Source: Ancylobacter radicis (GTDB lineage Bacteria > Pseudomonadota > Alphaproteobacteria > Rhizobiales > Xanthobacteraceae). Taken from it: 64,000 nt of DNA. The notes under the pieces were generated by a model, which was not told the DNA's origin, did not search any database, and saw only the letters and a list, made by a program, of their open reading frames with translations. Shown in pieces: positions 28,890 to 38,284 of the stretch; position 1 is the first letter of the stretch; the number at the start of each line of letters is the position of its first letter. The position numbers and the translations under genes are program-made. The stretch covers positions 372,001 to 436,000 of the forward strand of contig NZ_JAHCQH010000014.1 in assembly GCF_018449475.1 (NCBI RefSeq), given 5' to 3'.

Positions 28890-30323
28890 TTGGCCGGGTG
28901 CACGCAGGCAGGCGTCGGCGGCTTTCCCGCCGCGCCGGTGCGCCCGGCGCGTCTGACTGGCCTCATTGGCCTGATCGTCCACCTCACTGCACTGACACGC
29001 CGCCCGGCGGCGCGGCTTTTTATCCTGCTGACGGGCCTGCTTGTGCTGGCCGGCTGCGGCTCGGTGGTTGACGCCGACCAGGCCCGTCTCTGCCGCGCCG
29101 TCGCCCCCGCGCTGCATGACGAGCGGCTGGAAGTCATTGAAAATGCTCTCGTTCCCGTTCCCGGCGCGCCGACCGCGCTGAAATACACCTACCGCACCCG
29201 CAGCGAACGGGGGCAGACGCCGCACTGGCTGATCTGCACCTTCGCCGCGCAGACCGGCGCGGGGCGGTTCAATCTCATCGCGGTGGACACCGACCGGGGC
29301 AGCCTGAGCGACATCAAGTTATTGATTTTAAAACGTTGGTGGCTTGAGGACGCACAACCCGGCGCGGCCGCTCGGGCCTTTTTCCGGCTCAATCCGCGCG
29401 CCGCCTACTGGCTTCAGCAGGGCCTCGGCGGTCTGGTCATGGCCGGGGTCTACGGACTCATCGCCACCGGCTTCTCGCTGGTCCATGGCCTGCTCGGCCG
29501 GATCAACCTGGCCTTCGGCGAAATCGCTGTTATTGCAGGCGTTTACATGCTGATCGCGGTCGGCGTCGCCAGCGATGTCGGGCGGCTGGGACCGCTCGCC
29601 CTCACACTCGCCTTGCTCGCCGGCATAGGTGGCGCGGCGCTGGTGAGTTGGGTGGTCGGCCGGCTGGTGGTGGTGCCGCTGGCGACCCGCACAAGCTCGC
29701 CCCAGCCCGTGCTCATCGCCACCATTGGCCTCGCCGTGGCGTTCGCCGAGCTTTTGCGTCTAACATCAGCCGATCGTGTCAACTGGTTGCCGGCATTGTT
29801 GAATCGCCCTCTCTACATCGCCGGTCACGAGGGCTTTATCGCGACCGCCACGCCCGCCCAGTTACTCGCCGGCGGGCTCGCCCTGACCGGAATTTCGCTG
29901 CTGCTCGGCATCATGGCCTTCTCCCGCTTCGGCCTTTTCTGGCGTGCCCATGCGCAGGATCCGCTGATGGCGGCAATGCTCGGCATCAACGTGCCGGGCC
30001 TGCGCGCGCGAACCTTTCTCCTCGCCGGCGCGGCGGCGGGACTGGCCGGCGGCGTGATTGTGATCGCTTTTGGTACGATTTCACCCGGCGACGGCCTCTC
30101 AATCACGCTCAAAGCCTTGATTTCGGCGGTTATCGGCGGCATTGGCTCGGTACCCGGCGCCTTTCTCGGCGCTGCCCTTGTCGCCGCCGTCGAAACCGGG
30201 TGGTCCTCGGCCTTCGATATTGCGTATCGGGACGTGGTAACCTACGCGCTTCTGGTCGCTTTTCTCATCATGCGGCCCGGTGGTCTCCTCAATCGTGCGG
30301 CGCAGACGCCGCGAGAATACTGA
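28890..30323 (+). CDS. LivH-type ABC permease with lipoprotein-like N-terminal extension
   Basis: This 477-residue protein has two unequal parts. Residues about 1-155 contain a hydrophobic segment ending in a lipobox-like LVLAGC (Cys about 56) and a soluble stretch (ARLCRAVAPALHDERLEVIENA, then YTYRTRSERG, WLICTFA and LIAVDTDRG) of no family I recognise. Residues about 160-470 are a LivH-like branched-chain amino-acid permease: LQQGLGGLVMAGVYGLIATGFSLVHGLLGRINLAFGE, then multiple helices and the GGIGSVPGAFLGAALVA motif. No LivM, ATPase or binding protein is adjacent. The listed start is TTG 28890; GTG 28938 is an alternative. The junction DNA (about 29318-29345) is AT-rich. ilvA follows after 8 bp. 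Confidence 0.75.
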   Translation: MAGCTQAGVGGFPAAPVRPARLTGLIGLIVHLTALTRRPAARLFILLTGLLVLAGCGSVVDADQARLCRAVAPALHDERLEVIENALVPVPGAPTALKYTYRTRSERGQTPHWLICTFAAQTGAGRFNLIAVDTDRGSLSDIKLLILKRWWLEDAQPGAAARAFFRLNPRAAYWLQQGLGGLVMAGVYGLIATGFSLVHGLLGRINLAFGEIAVIAGVYMLIAVGVASDVGRLGPLALTLALLAGIGGAALVSWVVGRLVVVPLATRTSSPQPVLIATIGLAVAFAELLRLTSADRVNWLPALLNRPLYIAGHEGFIATATPAQLLAGGLALTGISLLLGIMAFSRFGLFWRAHAQDPLMAAMLGINVPGLRARTFLLAGAAAGLAGGVIVIAFGTISPGDGLSITLKALISAVIGGIGSVPGAFLGAALVAAVETGWSSAFDIAYRDVVTYALLVAFLIMRPGGLLNRAAQTPREY

Positions 30324-30331
30324 GTAATTTC

Positions 30332-31558
30332 ATGACTTTGCCCGTCACTCCCGCCGACGTCGCCGCCGCAAGGACCTTGCTGGCTGGCGCGGTGCTGCGC
30401 ACGCCCACGCTGCCGGCGCCGCGCCTGTCGGCGATTACGGGCGCCCATGTCTTCGTGAAATACGAGAATCTTCAGGTCACCGCGAGCTTCAAGGAGCGCG
30501 GCGCGCTGGTGAAGCTTTCCAGCCTCTCTGCCGCCGAACGTGCGGCCGGCGTGGTCGCCATGTCGGCGGGAAACCACGCGCAGGCCGTGGCTTACCACGC
30601 CGCGCGACTCGGTATTCGCGCCACCATCGTGATGCCGAAGCACACGCCGATGGTGAAGGTTGCCGCCACCGAGGCGCATGGCGCGCGCGTCGTGCTGCAC
30701 GGCGAGTCGGTGGCCGATGCCAGCGTGGAGGCCGACCGCATCTCCCGCGACGAGCATCTCGTCTGGGTGCATCCCTATGACGATGCTCACGTTATTGCCG
30801 GGCAGGGCTCCATCGCCGCCGAGATGATCGAGGACGCCCCGGAGCTCGACGCGATGCTGGTGCCGGTCGGCGGCGGCGGCATGCTCTCGGGCATGGCGGT
30901 CGCCGCGCGGGCCATGCGGCCGAGCCTTGAGGTGGTGGGCGTCGAGACCGCGCTCTACCCCTCGATGTGGAACGCGCTGCATCAGGAAAACCTGCCCTGC
31001 GAGGGCGCGACGCTGGCCGAGGGTATCGCGGTAAAGCAGGCCGGCACGCTGACCCGCGAGATCGTCTCGGCGCTGGTCTCCGATGTCGTGCTGGTGGACG
31101 AGCCGACCATCGAGCGCGCCGTCAACCTGTTCCTGACGCAGCAGAAAACGCTGTCGGAAGGCGCCGGCGCGGCGGGCCTTGCGGCGCTGCTGGCCGATCC
31201 CGAGCGTTATCGCGGGCGCAATGTCGGCCTCATCGTTTCCGGCGGCAATATCGACCCGCGCATCGTCGCCTCGATCATGATGCGTGAGCTGGAGCGCGAG
31301 GAGCGCATCGTCTCCTTCCGCTTCTCCATGCTCGACCGCCCCGGCGAACTCGGCCTCATCTCCACCCTGCTCGGCCAGCTCGGCGCCAACATCCTGGAAG
31401 TGGAGCACAAACGCCACTTCCTCGACGTCCACGCTAAGGGCGCCCGCCTCGACGTGACGGTCGAAACCCGCGACCGCGCCCATGCCGACGAAGTCTATCG
31501 CCAGCTCATCGCCAACGGCATGCAGGTGGTGCGGGTGGACTGGCGTACGGGCGGCTAA
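30332..31558 (+). CDS. ilvA: Threonine ammonia-lyase with C-terminal ACT-like domain
   Basis: A 408-residue PLP enzyme converting threonine to 2-oxobutanoate. PLP-lysine motif VTASFKERGALVKL, then SAGNHAQAVAYHA, the glycine loop VPVGGGGMLSG and GGNIDP. The C-terminus (about 328-408: FRFSMLDRPGELGLISTLLGQLGANILEVEHKR) is a single ACT-like regulatory domain, as in the shorter catabolic/biosynthetic form. It starts 8 bp after the LivH-like gene, so the two are probably co-transcribed, which loosely ties that permease to branched-chain metabolism. Confidence 0.95.
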   Translation: MTLPVTPADVAAARTLLAGAVLRTPTLPAPRLSAITGAHVFVKYENLQVTASFKERGALVKLSSLSAAERAAGVVAMSAGNHAQAVAYHAARLGIRATIVMPKHTPMVKVAATEAHGARVVLHGESVADASVEADRISRDEHLVWVHPYDDAHVIAGQGSIAAEMIEDAPELDAMLVPVGGGGMLSGMAVAARAMRPSLEVVGVETALYPSMWNALHQENLPCEGATLAEGIAVKQAGTLTREIVSALVSDVVLVDEPTIERAVNLFLTQQKTLSEGAGAAGLAALLADPERYRGRNVGLIVSGGNIDPRIVASIMMRELEREERIVSFRFSMLDRPGELGLISTLLGQLGANILEVEHKRHFLDVHAKGARLDVTVETRDRAHADEVYRQLIANGMQVVRVDWRTGG

Positions 31559-31625
31559 TGCGCGTCCCGCGGCCTTGCCGCGGCGCGCCTGCCTGCCCAT
31601 TTTATGAGGCGTTGGAGGAAAACGC

Positions 31626-32159
31626 ATGTCCGACGCTCCCCTTCGTGGTGGCCCCGGTTACGATCAACCCCTGCCCTATGCCTTTGATCCGCTTCAGGAA
31701 CCGGAATATTTCCGGGGCGTGCTCGGGCGGCGGATGGTCGCCTTTCTGATCGACGCCGTGGTGATCTGTGCCCCCGTCGGCGCCGCGGCGGTGTTCATCT
31801 TTCTGTTCGGCTTCGTCACGCTGGGCCTTGGCTGGTTCCTGTTCGGCCTGCTCAGCCCCGGCTTCTTCATCTGGGCCATCGTCTATAGCGGCCTGACGCT
31901 GGGCGGCCCGCGCTCGGCCACGCTCGGCATGCGGGCGATGGAGATCGAGATGCGGCAATGGGACGGCACGCCGATGACCAGCCTCCTCGCCGTGCTCAGC
32001 GTGGTGCTGTTCTGGGTTTTCATGAGCGTCCTGACCCCGCTGGTCCTCATCGTCCCCCTGCTAAACCCCCGCCGCCGCCTCCTCCACGATCTCGTGCTTG
32101 GCACGGTGGTCACGAACAACGACGAGCGCGCGGGAGCCCTGCGCGGCTGGCGCGGTTGA
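31626..32159 (+). CDS. RDD family membrane protein
   Basis: A 177-residue inner-membrane protein. A short soluble N-terminus precedes the RDD-type opening YFRGVLGRRMVAFLIDAVVIC (Arg-Arg-Asp pattern), followed by two more hydrophobic segments, the GPRSATLGMRAMEIEM motif and a terminal pair of helices ending in LLNPRRRLLHDLVLGTVV. A strong ribosome site (GGAGGAAA) precedes ATG 31626. Transported substrate is unknown. Confidence 0.9.
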   Translation: MSDAPLRGGPGYDQPLPYAFDPLQEPEYFRGVLGRRMVAFLIDAVVICAPVGAAAVFIFLFGFVTLGLGWFLFGLLSPGFFIWAIVYSGLTLGGPRSATLGMRAMEIEMRQWDGTPMTSLLAVLSVVLFWVFMSVLTPLVLIVPLLNPRRRLLHDLVLGTVVTNNDERAGALRGWRG

Positions 32160-32244
32160 GTGCTTGTGAAGGCGGTTTGATTTACGGAGTTTGACGCGCC
32201 GCGCGGCTCTGGCAATCTGATGTCGACCAGAGCGTGAACGAGCC

Positions 32245-32994
32245 GTGACCGAACATCCGCGCGACACACCGCAGTTCTATCTTACCGCTCCCTCGCCCTG
32301 CCCGTATCTGCCGGGCCGGGAGGAGAGGAAGGTATTCACGCATCTGGTCGGCGAGCGGGCGACGCAGCTGAACGACGTGCTGACCCATGGTGGCTTCCGC
32401 CGTTCGCAGTCCATCGCCTACCGGCCCGCCTGCGAGCAGTGCCGCGCCTGCGTCTCCGTGCGCATCTGCGTCGATGAGTTCGAGGAGACCCGTTCCTTCC
32501 GCCGCGTGCGGCAGGCCAATGCCGACCTCATCGGTGACATGCGCGCCGCCGTTCCAACGGCCGAGCAATACTCGCTTTTCCGCGCCTATCTCGACAGCCG
32601 GCACAGCGATGGCGGCATGGCCGACATGACGGTGCTCGATTACGCGATGATGATCGAGGACAGCCATGTGCGCACGCGGCTGATCGAGTATCGCCGCCGC
32701 GGTCCCGGCACGGCGGTGCATGGCCGCGGCCAGGGGGCACTCTATGCGGTGGCGCTGTCTGACGTGCTCGCGGACGGACTTTCCATGGTCTATTCGTTCT
32801 ACGAGCCGGACGAGGCCGCGCGGTCCATCGGCACCTTCATGATCCTCGACCATGTCAGCAAGGCCAAGGCCATGGGGTTGGCCTATGTCTATCTGGGCTA
32901 TTGGGTCGATGGATCAGCGAAAATGGACTACAAGCGCCGCTTCCTGCCCCAGGAGCGGCTCATGCCGAATGGCTGGGAACGCGTGGACGCGTGA
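32245..32994 (+). CDS. bpt: Aspartate/glutamate leucyltransferase (bacterial arginyltransferase family)
   Basis: A 249-residue GNAT-fold enzyme that adds leucine from Leu-tRNA to proteins with N-terminal Asp or Glu, marking them for ClpAP in the N-end rule pathway. Signatures: [52 protein letters not shown] with the conserved CxxC, and [24 protein letters not shown]. The start is GTG 32245. It sits beside the RDD gene, as often seen in Rhizobiales, and convergent with parC. Confidence 0.95.
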   Translation: MTEHPRDTPQFYLTAPSPCPYLPGREERKVFTHLVGERATQLNDVLTHGGFRRSQSIAYRPACEQCRACVSVRICVDEFEETRSFRRVRQANADLIGDMRAAVPTAEQYSLFRAYLDSRHSDGGMADMTVLDYAMMIEDSHVRTRLIEYRRRGPGTAVHGRGQGALYAVALSDVLADGLSMVYSFYEPDEAARSIGTFMILDHVSKAKAMGLAYVYLGYWVDGSAKMDYKRRFLPQERLMPNGWERVDA

Positions 32995-33021
32995 GGCGCC
33001 TCACTCACCGAAGACTAAGGG

Positions 33022-35253
33022 TCAGAACCTGTTGTTGCGGGGAAAACCCTTGGGCGGCAGCCGGCCGGCGCTGGCCCGCTCGCCGCGCCACTCCGTGAGG
33101 TCCGATACCGTCCATGTGCGGCCAGACGTATCGGTCCAGGTCAGGCCTTCGGCCGCGCTGAAGACCTTCACGTCGCTCATGGCGCCATCCTTGTAACGCT
33201 GGAGCCGCACGCCGCGTCCGCGCGTCATTTCCGGGATCTGCGCGAGCGGGAAGACGAGCAGCTTGCGGTTTTCGCCGATCACCGCGACCGTGTCGCCGAG
33301 GGCGGGCACCACCTTGCAGGCCTCCTGCCCGTCAACGCCAAGAACCTGCTTGCCCTTGCGGGTATTGGCGACGCAATCATCCTCGGCGACGAGAAAGCCC
33401 CGTCCTTCCTTGGCGGTCACCAGCAGCTTGCGACCGCTCTGATAGGGCCGCACATCGACAATATCGGCTTCCTGTTCGAGGTCGATCGACAGGCGCATGG
33501 GTTCGCCATGGCCGCGCCCACCGGGCAGCTTGGAAGCCTCCAGCGTGTAGAAACGCCCATTGGTGGCAAAGATCAGCAGCTTCGACGTCGTCTCGGTGAA
33601 GAAGCTGATCTTCAGCTTATCGTCGCCCTTGAAGGTGAGCGCGGACAGGTCGCTCACATGGCCCTTCAGCGCACGGATCCACCCCTTTTCGGAGACCACG
33701 ACGGTGATCGGCTCGCGCTCGACCAGCGCCTCGATCACGGCATCCGCGCCATGCGCCGCCGCTTCGCCGAAGCTGGTCCGACGGCGCCCGATTGCCGTTT
33801 CCGGTCCGAACATCTTGCGGACCTCACCAAGCTGGCCAGCGACGGCCTTCCACTGGCGCGCGTCCGAATCGAGCAGCTTTTCCAGCCCGTCCTTCTCCTT
33901 GGACAGCGCGTCGTGCTCCTTGCGGATTTCGAATTCCTCAAGCCGACGCAGCGAGCGCAGGCGCATGTTCAGGATCGCTTCGGCCTGAACATCGCTGAGC
34001 TCGAACCGCTTCATCAGTTCCGGCTTGGGCTCATCCTCCTCGCGGATGATGCGGATCACCTCGTCGAGATTGAGATAGGCGATCAGATAGCCGCCAAGCA
34101 CTTCCAGCCGGTGCTCGATCTGGCCGAGGCGATGACGGGAGCGGCGCAGCAGTACATCGCGGCGATGGTCGACCCATTCCCGCAGCGCCTCGAGCAGGCT
34201 CACCACCTTGGGCACCTGGCCGCCGACCAGGACGTTCATGTTGAGCGGAAAACGGACTTCCAGTTCCGTCACCCGGAACAGGCTTTCCATCAGCAATTCG
34301 GCGTCGACGCCCCGCGCGCGCGGCTCCAGCACGAGGCGGACATCTTCCGCCGATTCGTCACGCACATCGGCGAGAAGCGGCAGCTTCTTCTCGTTGAGGA
34401 GGTCCGCGATCTTCTCGACGAGGCGCGATTTGGGCACGCCATAAGGAATCTCGGTGACGACGATGATGTAGGTGCCGCGCCCGGTCTCTTCCTTGTGCCA
34501 GCGCGCGCGCAGGCGGAAGCCGCCCCGGCCGGTGGCATAGGCATCGGCAATGGAGGACGGTGCTTCGATGATGACGCCGCCGGTGGGGAAATCCGGCCCT
34601 TTCACGAAGCGCAGCAGATCATCCGTCGTGGCGTGCGGGTTCTCGATCAGATGCAGGCTGGCGTCGATCAACTCGGCCGCGTTGTGCGGCGGGATCGAGG
34701 TCGCCATGCCGACGGCGATGCCGGTCGAGCCATTGGCCAGAAGGTTCGGGAAGGCACCGGGCATGACGACCGGTTCTTCGGTCGTGCCATCATAGTTCGG
34801 ACGGAAATCAACGGCGTCCTCGTCGATGCCGTCGAGGATCAGCCGCGCGACTTCGGTCAGCCGCGCCTCGGTATACCGTTCGGCCGCCGCGTTATCGCCG
34901 TCGATGTTGCCGAAATTGCCCTGGCCGTCGACCAGCGGGTAACGCTGTGAAAAGTCCTGCGCGAGACGGACCATGGCATCGTAAATCGCCATGTTGCCGT
35001 GCGGATGGAACGAACCCATCACGTCGCCGACGATCTTCGCGCTCTTACGGAAGCCGCCGCCAGGATCGAGCCGTAGCAGACGCATGCCGTACAAAATACG
35101 CCGATGGACAGGCTTGAGACCATCGCGCGCGTCCGGCAGCGCCCGGTGCATGATGGTGGAGAGCGCATAGGCGAGGTAGCGCTCCTCGAGCGCCGCCTTC
35201 AGCCCGATCGGCTCGATCGCACCGCTGTCGGTCGGAATTGGTCCCTCTCCCAT
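33022..35253 (-). CDS. parC: DNA topoisomerase IV subunit A
   Basis: A 743-residue type IIA topoisomerase subunit for chromosome decatenation. The DNA-cleaving tyrosine is about residue 127 in [15 protein letters not shown]; quinolone-region sequence [40 protein letters not shown] precedes it. The length, [45 protein letters not shown] and the C-terminal beta-propeller with imperfect repeats (e.g. [32 protein letters not shown]) fit ParC and not GyrA. parE is not in the window. Confidence 0.95.
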   Translation of the reverse strand: MGEGPIPTDSGAIEPIGLKAALEERYLAYALSTIMHRALPDARDGLKPVHRRILYGMRLLRLDPGGGFRKSAKIVGDVMGSFHPHGNMAIYDAMVRLAQDFSQRYPLVDGQGNFGNIDGDNAAAERYTEARLTEVARLILDGIDEDAVDFRPNYDGTTEEPVVMPGAFPNLLANGSTGIAVGMATSIPPHNAAELIDASLHLIENPHATTDDLLRFVKGPDFPTGGVIIEAPSSIADAYATGRGGFRLRARWHKEETGRGTYIIVVTEIPYGVPKSRLVEKIADLLNEKKLPLLADVRDESAEDVRLVLEPRARGVDAELLMESLFRVTELEVRFPLNMNVLVGGQVPKVVSLLEALREWVDHRRDVLLRRSRHRLGQIEHRLEVLGGYLIAYLNLDEVIRIIREEDEPKPELMKRFELSDVQAEAILNMRLRSLRRLEEFEIRKEHDALSKEKDGLEKLLDSDARQWKAVAGQLGEVRKMFGPETAIGRRRTSFGEAAAHGADAVIEALVEREPITVVVSEKGWIRALKGHVSDLSALTFKGDDKLKISFFTETTSKLLIFATNGRFYTLEASKLPGGRGHGEPMRLSIDLEQEADIVDVRPYQSGRKLLVTAKEGRGFLVAEDDCVANTRKGKQVLGVDGQEACKVVPALGDTVAVIGENRKLLVFPLAQIPEMTRGRGVRLQRYKDGAMSDVKVFSAAEGLTWTDTSGRTWTVSDLTEWRGERASAGRLPPKGFPRNNRF

Positions 35254-35582
35254 GAGATATGGCTACAAGGAACCAGCGACGGGAACAAGACATGAACGGG
35301 CGACCGTCCCCAACTGGCTTCTCCAAGCCACCCCGGGAGAGGATGAGACATAATGTCTCATTTCCGATTCTGCATAGCTGATCTGCGTCGCGCGGTTTCG
35401 ATCATTTCACATCCGGCGCCTGTCGATGAAAATCAAGGGGATAGGGGCGGCGACTGCAATCCCCGGTTTCGCATCGGTTTCAGTTCCCGAAGCAAATGAA
35501 TGTTTCGAAAATCGTTGTAATTTATCGCTTTTTTCGCCCTAACGCGGTAATGTTACGGCCATAAGAAAAGTAGGAGGACGCC
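35254..35582. other. Intergenic region between divergent parC and a small secreted-protein gene
   Basis: A 329-bp stretch without a convincing gene and clearly richer in A and T than its surroundings, especially 35500-35580. It contains the 19-bp palindrome at 35343-35361 and probably promoters for both flanking genes, though no well-spaced pair of boxes could be assigned with confidence. Confidence 0.6.
35343..35361. promoter_or_regulatory. 19-bp perfect palindrome, operator-like
   Basis: ATGAGACAT, one centre base A, then ATGTCTCAT. The symmetry is exact over 9 bp per arm with a one-base centre, typical of a homodimer operator and not of an RNA hairpin. It is about 90 bp upstream of parC's start and 220 bp upstream of the small secreted-protein gene. 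No regulator gene is adjacent. Confidence 0.5.
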
Positions 35583-35873
35583 ATGAGACAGCTTAAGCTT
35601 GTCCTTGGAGTTGCAATCGCCACATGCGGATTTGTCGTTTCGGCTCAGGCCGCTCCGATAGCAACGACCATGCCGGAAATAGGCGCGGGCACCGTGCCGA
35701 CGCTCATTGCCTGGCAGAATGTCTGCCGGGAGCGAACCTATCTCCGGCGCGACCGTAACGGTCGGACGGTGATGTTGCAGGCGCCAAGCTGCACGCCGGT
35801 ATGGATCGGTCGGCGTTATTTCGCCAATGGCCGTTATTACGCGGACCCGACCTTCACCACGCCGATCTACTGA
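35583..35873 (+). CDS. Small secreted protein of unknown function
   Basis: A 96-residue protein with a clear Sec signal peptide (MRQLKLVLGVAIATCGFVVSAQAA, cleavage about 23-24) and a mature part of about 72 residues rich in Arg and Tyr (VCRERTYLRRDRNG and IGRRYFANGRYYADP). Two cysteines in the mature part (about 48 and 70) could form a disulfide. A near-perfect ribosome site (GGAGG, 6 nt) supports expression. I do not recognise the family. Its last 7 bp overlap the end of the convergent recO. Confidence 0.75.
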   Translation: MRQLKLVLGVAIATCGFVVSAQAAPIATTMPEIGAGTVPTLIAWQNVCRERTYLRRDRNGRTVMLQAPSCTPVWIGRRYFANGRYYADPTFTTPIY

Positions 35874-36595
35874 TCCGTGCGCATGAGGGTTGCAATCAGC
35901 GCCTCGCGTGACGCCGGCATCGGCAACGCGCGAGGCTCAAACACCCGTCGTTCGAGGAAATAGCCGGTCAGCAACAGGCCGGCCTGGATATCCTCGCGCG
36001 CGGGCGGTTCCGCGACTTCAGCCATAAGAAAATAGGGTAGGTTGAAAAGCTGAGTGCGCCAGGGTTCACCCGCCGCGCGGCTGACTGCCCTGCCCGACTT
36101 TGGCGAGACATAGAGCAGGTCGTTGCGACCTCCGGTCGCCGCACAGGCGGCGAGATCAAGGCCAAACCCCAGTTCGGCCAGCATCATCAGTTCGAACCGC
36201 GCGATCATCATGCCGACCAGCGGCTTGTGCTCGAGATGATCGACGATGGTCGCCAGCGCCGCATGAAGCTCGGGATGGGGATCGCGCTCGGGCAGCAGCC
36301 GCAACAGTTCGCCGAGATGGCTCAAGGCGAAGGCAGCATGGGCATGCGCCATCATCCGGTCCGCGCGGGCGGTCGTGACCTCCAGCGCATAGCTGCCGAG
36401 ATGCTCGTCGAGGCGCGCACGCCATACCGCGCGCACGCCATTGCCCTGCTGAAGATTGGATGCCTGACGGCGCGAGCCCCCGCCCCGCACGATGCCGAGA
36501 TGGCGGCCATGGGCGGCCGTCATCAGTTCGACGATGGCATTGGCCTCACCAAGCCGCCGCACGCCCAGAATGATGCCCTCATCGGTCCATTCCAT
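35867..36595 (-). CDS. recO: DNA repair protein RecO
   Basis: A 242-residue recombination mediator of the RecFOR pathway. The N-terminal OB-fold opens MEWTDEGIILGVRRLGEANAIVELMTAAHGRHLGIVRGG, followed by the helical domain with RFELMMLAELGFGLDLAACAATG, where one of the family's zinc-type cysteines remains. It is the last gene of the pyrE-to-recO operon, 16 bp after era. Confidence 0.95.
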   Translation of the reverse strand: MEWTDEGIILGVRRLGEANAIVELMTAAHGRHLGIVRGGGSRRQASNLQQGNGVRAVWRARLDEHLGSYALEVTTARADRMMAHAHAAFALSHLGELLRLLPERDPHPELHAALATIVDHLEHKPLVGMMIARFELMMLAELGFGLDLAACAATGGRNDLLYVSPKSGRAVSRAAGEPWRTQLFNLPYFLMAEVAEPPAREDIQAGLLLTGYFLERRVFEPRALPMPASREALIATLMRTDQ

Positions 36596-36611
36596 GGGCG
36601 CCCTGCCCGTC

Positions 36612-37556
36612 TCAGTCCGAACTCGGGAATTCGAGGCCCATTTCGCGGTAACGCTCGGGATCGTCCGCCCAGTTCTCCCGCACCTTCACGAAAAGGAACA
36701 GATGCACCGGCTGTTCGAGAATCTCGGAGATTTCGCGCCGGGCGCCGGTCGAGATGGCCTTGATCGTCTCGCCACCCTTGCCGAGCACGATCTTCCGCTG
36801 GCTCTCGCGCTCGACGAAGATCGTCTGCTCGATCCGCACCGAACCGTCCTTGCGCTCCTGCCAGGAGTCGGTCTCGACCGTGGAGCGATAGGGCAGTTCC
36901 TCATGGAGCCGATGGAAGAGTTTTTCGCGGGTGATCTCGGACGCGAGCATCCGCATCGGCGCATCGGAAATCTGGTCTTCCGGGTAGAGCCAGGGGCCGA
37001 GGGGAAGGGTCTGGGCGAGCCAGTTCCGCAGATCGGCGAGGCCATCACCGGTCAGCGCCGAAACCATGAACAGCCGGTCGAAGCTGATCTTATCGGCAAT
37101 GGAGGCGGCGAGTTCCAGGAGTTCCTCACGCTTCACCAGGTCGATCTTGTTGAGCAGGATCGCGCGTGGGCGCCTTACGTCAATAAGCCCACGAATGATC
37201 GCGGCGACCTCCTCGGTCACTCCGACACGGGCGTCGATCAGCAGCACGACCGCATCCGCGTCACCCGCACCGCTCCAGGCGGAGCGCACCATCGCCTTCT
37301 CAAGCCGGCGCTTGGGCGCGAAAATGCCGGGTGTGTCGACGAGTATGATCTGCGTCGCGCCTTCCAGGGCGATGCCGCGCACCAGCGAGCGCGTCGTCTG
37401 CACCTTGTGGGAGACGATCGAGACCTTGGTGCCGACCAGCGCGTTGGTCAGCGTCGATTTGCCCGCATTGGGTGCCCCGATCAGGGCAACGAAACCGCAG
37501 CGGGTGTTTTCGGCCATACCCTGTGGGGCCATGCCGTTATCGGCCACGTCGTTCAT
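36612..37556 (-). CDS. era: GTPase Era
   Basis: A 314-residue essential GTPase of 16S rRNA processing and 30S assembly. G-motifs are readable: G1 GAPNAGKSTL, G3 DTPG, G4 NKID, and a C-terminal KH domain with IVLGKGGETIKAISTGARREI, preceded by ERESQRK. Its ATG overlaps the rnc stop codon by 4 bp, the classical rnc-era coupling. Confidence 0.97.
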   Translation of the reverse strand: MNDVADNGMAPQGMAENTRCGFVALIGAPNAGKSTLTNALVGTKVSIVSHKVQTTRSLVRGIALEGATQIILVDTPGIFAPKRRLEKAMVRSAWSGAGDADAVVLLIDARVGVTEEVAAIIRGLIDVRRPRAILLNKIDLVKREELLELAASIADKISFDRLFMVSALTGDGLADLRNWLAQTLPLGPWLYPEDQISDAPMRMLASEITREKLFHRLHEELPYRSTVETDSWQERKDGSVRIEQTIFVERESQRKIVLGKGGETIKAISTGARREISEILEQPVHLFLFVKVRENWADDPERYREMGLEFPSSD

Positions 37557-38284
37557 GAATCAACCTGTTCGAGAAAGGCCGATGCTGCGGCCTTCTGCGC
37601 AATCTGTTTCGAGGAGCCGGCCGCTTCCACCGGATCGAAGCCGGGGAGTTCGACCGCTATGCGGAATTGCGGATTATGGTCCGGACCGGAGCGGTCCACC
37701 AGCCGGTAGGTAGGAGGCGGCAGACCACGCGCCTGGGCCCATTCCTGAAGCGCCGTCTTGGGGTCCCGCGCCGAGCCGCCCGGCATTTGCAGCCGCGGCC
37801 GCCAGAACCGCTCGACCATGGCCTCCGCTGCCGCAAAACCACCGTCGAGATACACGGCGGCGAGAACAGCCTCGGCGATATCGGCCAGAATCGCCACGCG
37901 CGCCCGCCCGCCGGCCCGGTCTTCACCGGCGCCAAGCCGAATATGCGGACCGATATCGATAGCGGCGGCGACCGCGGCGCAGCTCTCCTCGCAGACAAGG
38001 TCGGCCAGCCGCCGTGATAGTTCGCCTTCCTCGGCGTTGGGAAAGGCGCGGTAGAGCATGTCCGAGACAACGAGGCCGAGGACATGGTCGCCGAGAAACT
38101 CAAGCCGCTGATAGGAGCGCACCCGCGCCCGCGACCCCTGCACACCGGTAACCGCGCTGATATGGGTCAGCGCCAGCAGCAGATGGGCGCGATCCTTGAA
38201 GCTGTGGCCAAGCGATTCTTCGAGCTTCTCCAGACCGGCCTCGTCGGCCGCGGTGCGCGCGTTCTGGCGGTTTGCGCGCGTCAT
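37553..38284 (-). CDS. rnc: Ribonuclease III
   Basis: A 243-residue double-strand-specific RNase. The catalytic signature is RLEFLGDHVLGLVVSDML, followed by the second acidic site ILADIAEAVLAAVYLDGG, and a C-terminal dsRNA-binding domain (DPKTALQEWAQARGLPPPTYRL and AAGSSKQIAQKAAASAFL). ATG 38284 overlaps the lepB stop by 4 bp; a longer reading upstream is rejected because it would lie entirely within lepB. Confidence 0.97.
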   Translation of the reverse strand: MTRANRQNARTAADEAGLEKLEESLGHSFKDRAHLLLALTHISAVTGVQGSRARVRSYQRLEFLGDHVLGLVVSDMLYRAFPNAEEGELSRRLADLVCEESCAAVAAAIDIGPHIRLGAGEDRAGGRARVAILADIAEAVLAAVYLDGGFAAAEAMVERFWRPRLQMPGGSARDPKTALQEWAQARGLPPPTYRLVDRSGPDHNPQFRIAVELPGFDPVEAAGSSKQIAQKAAASAFLEQVDS

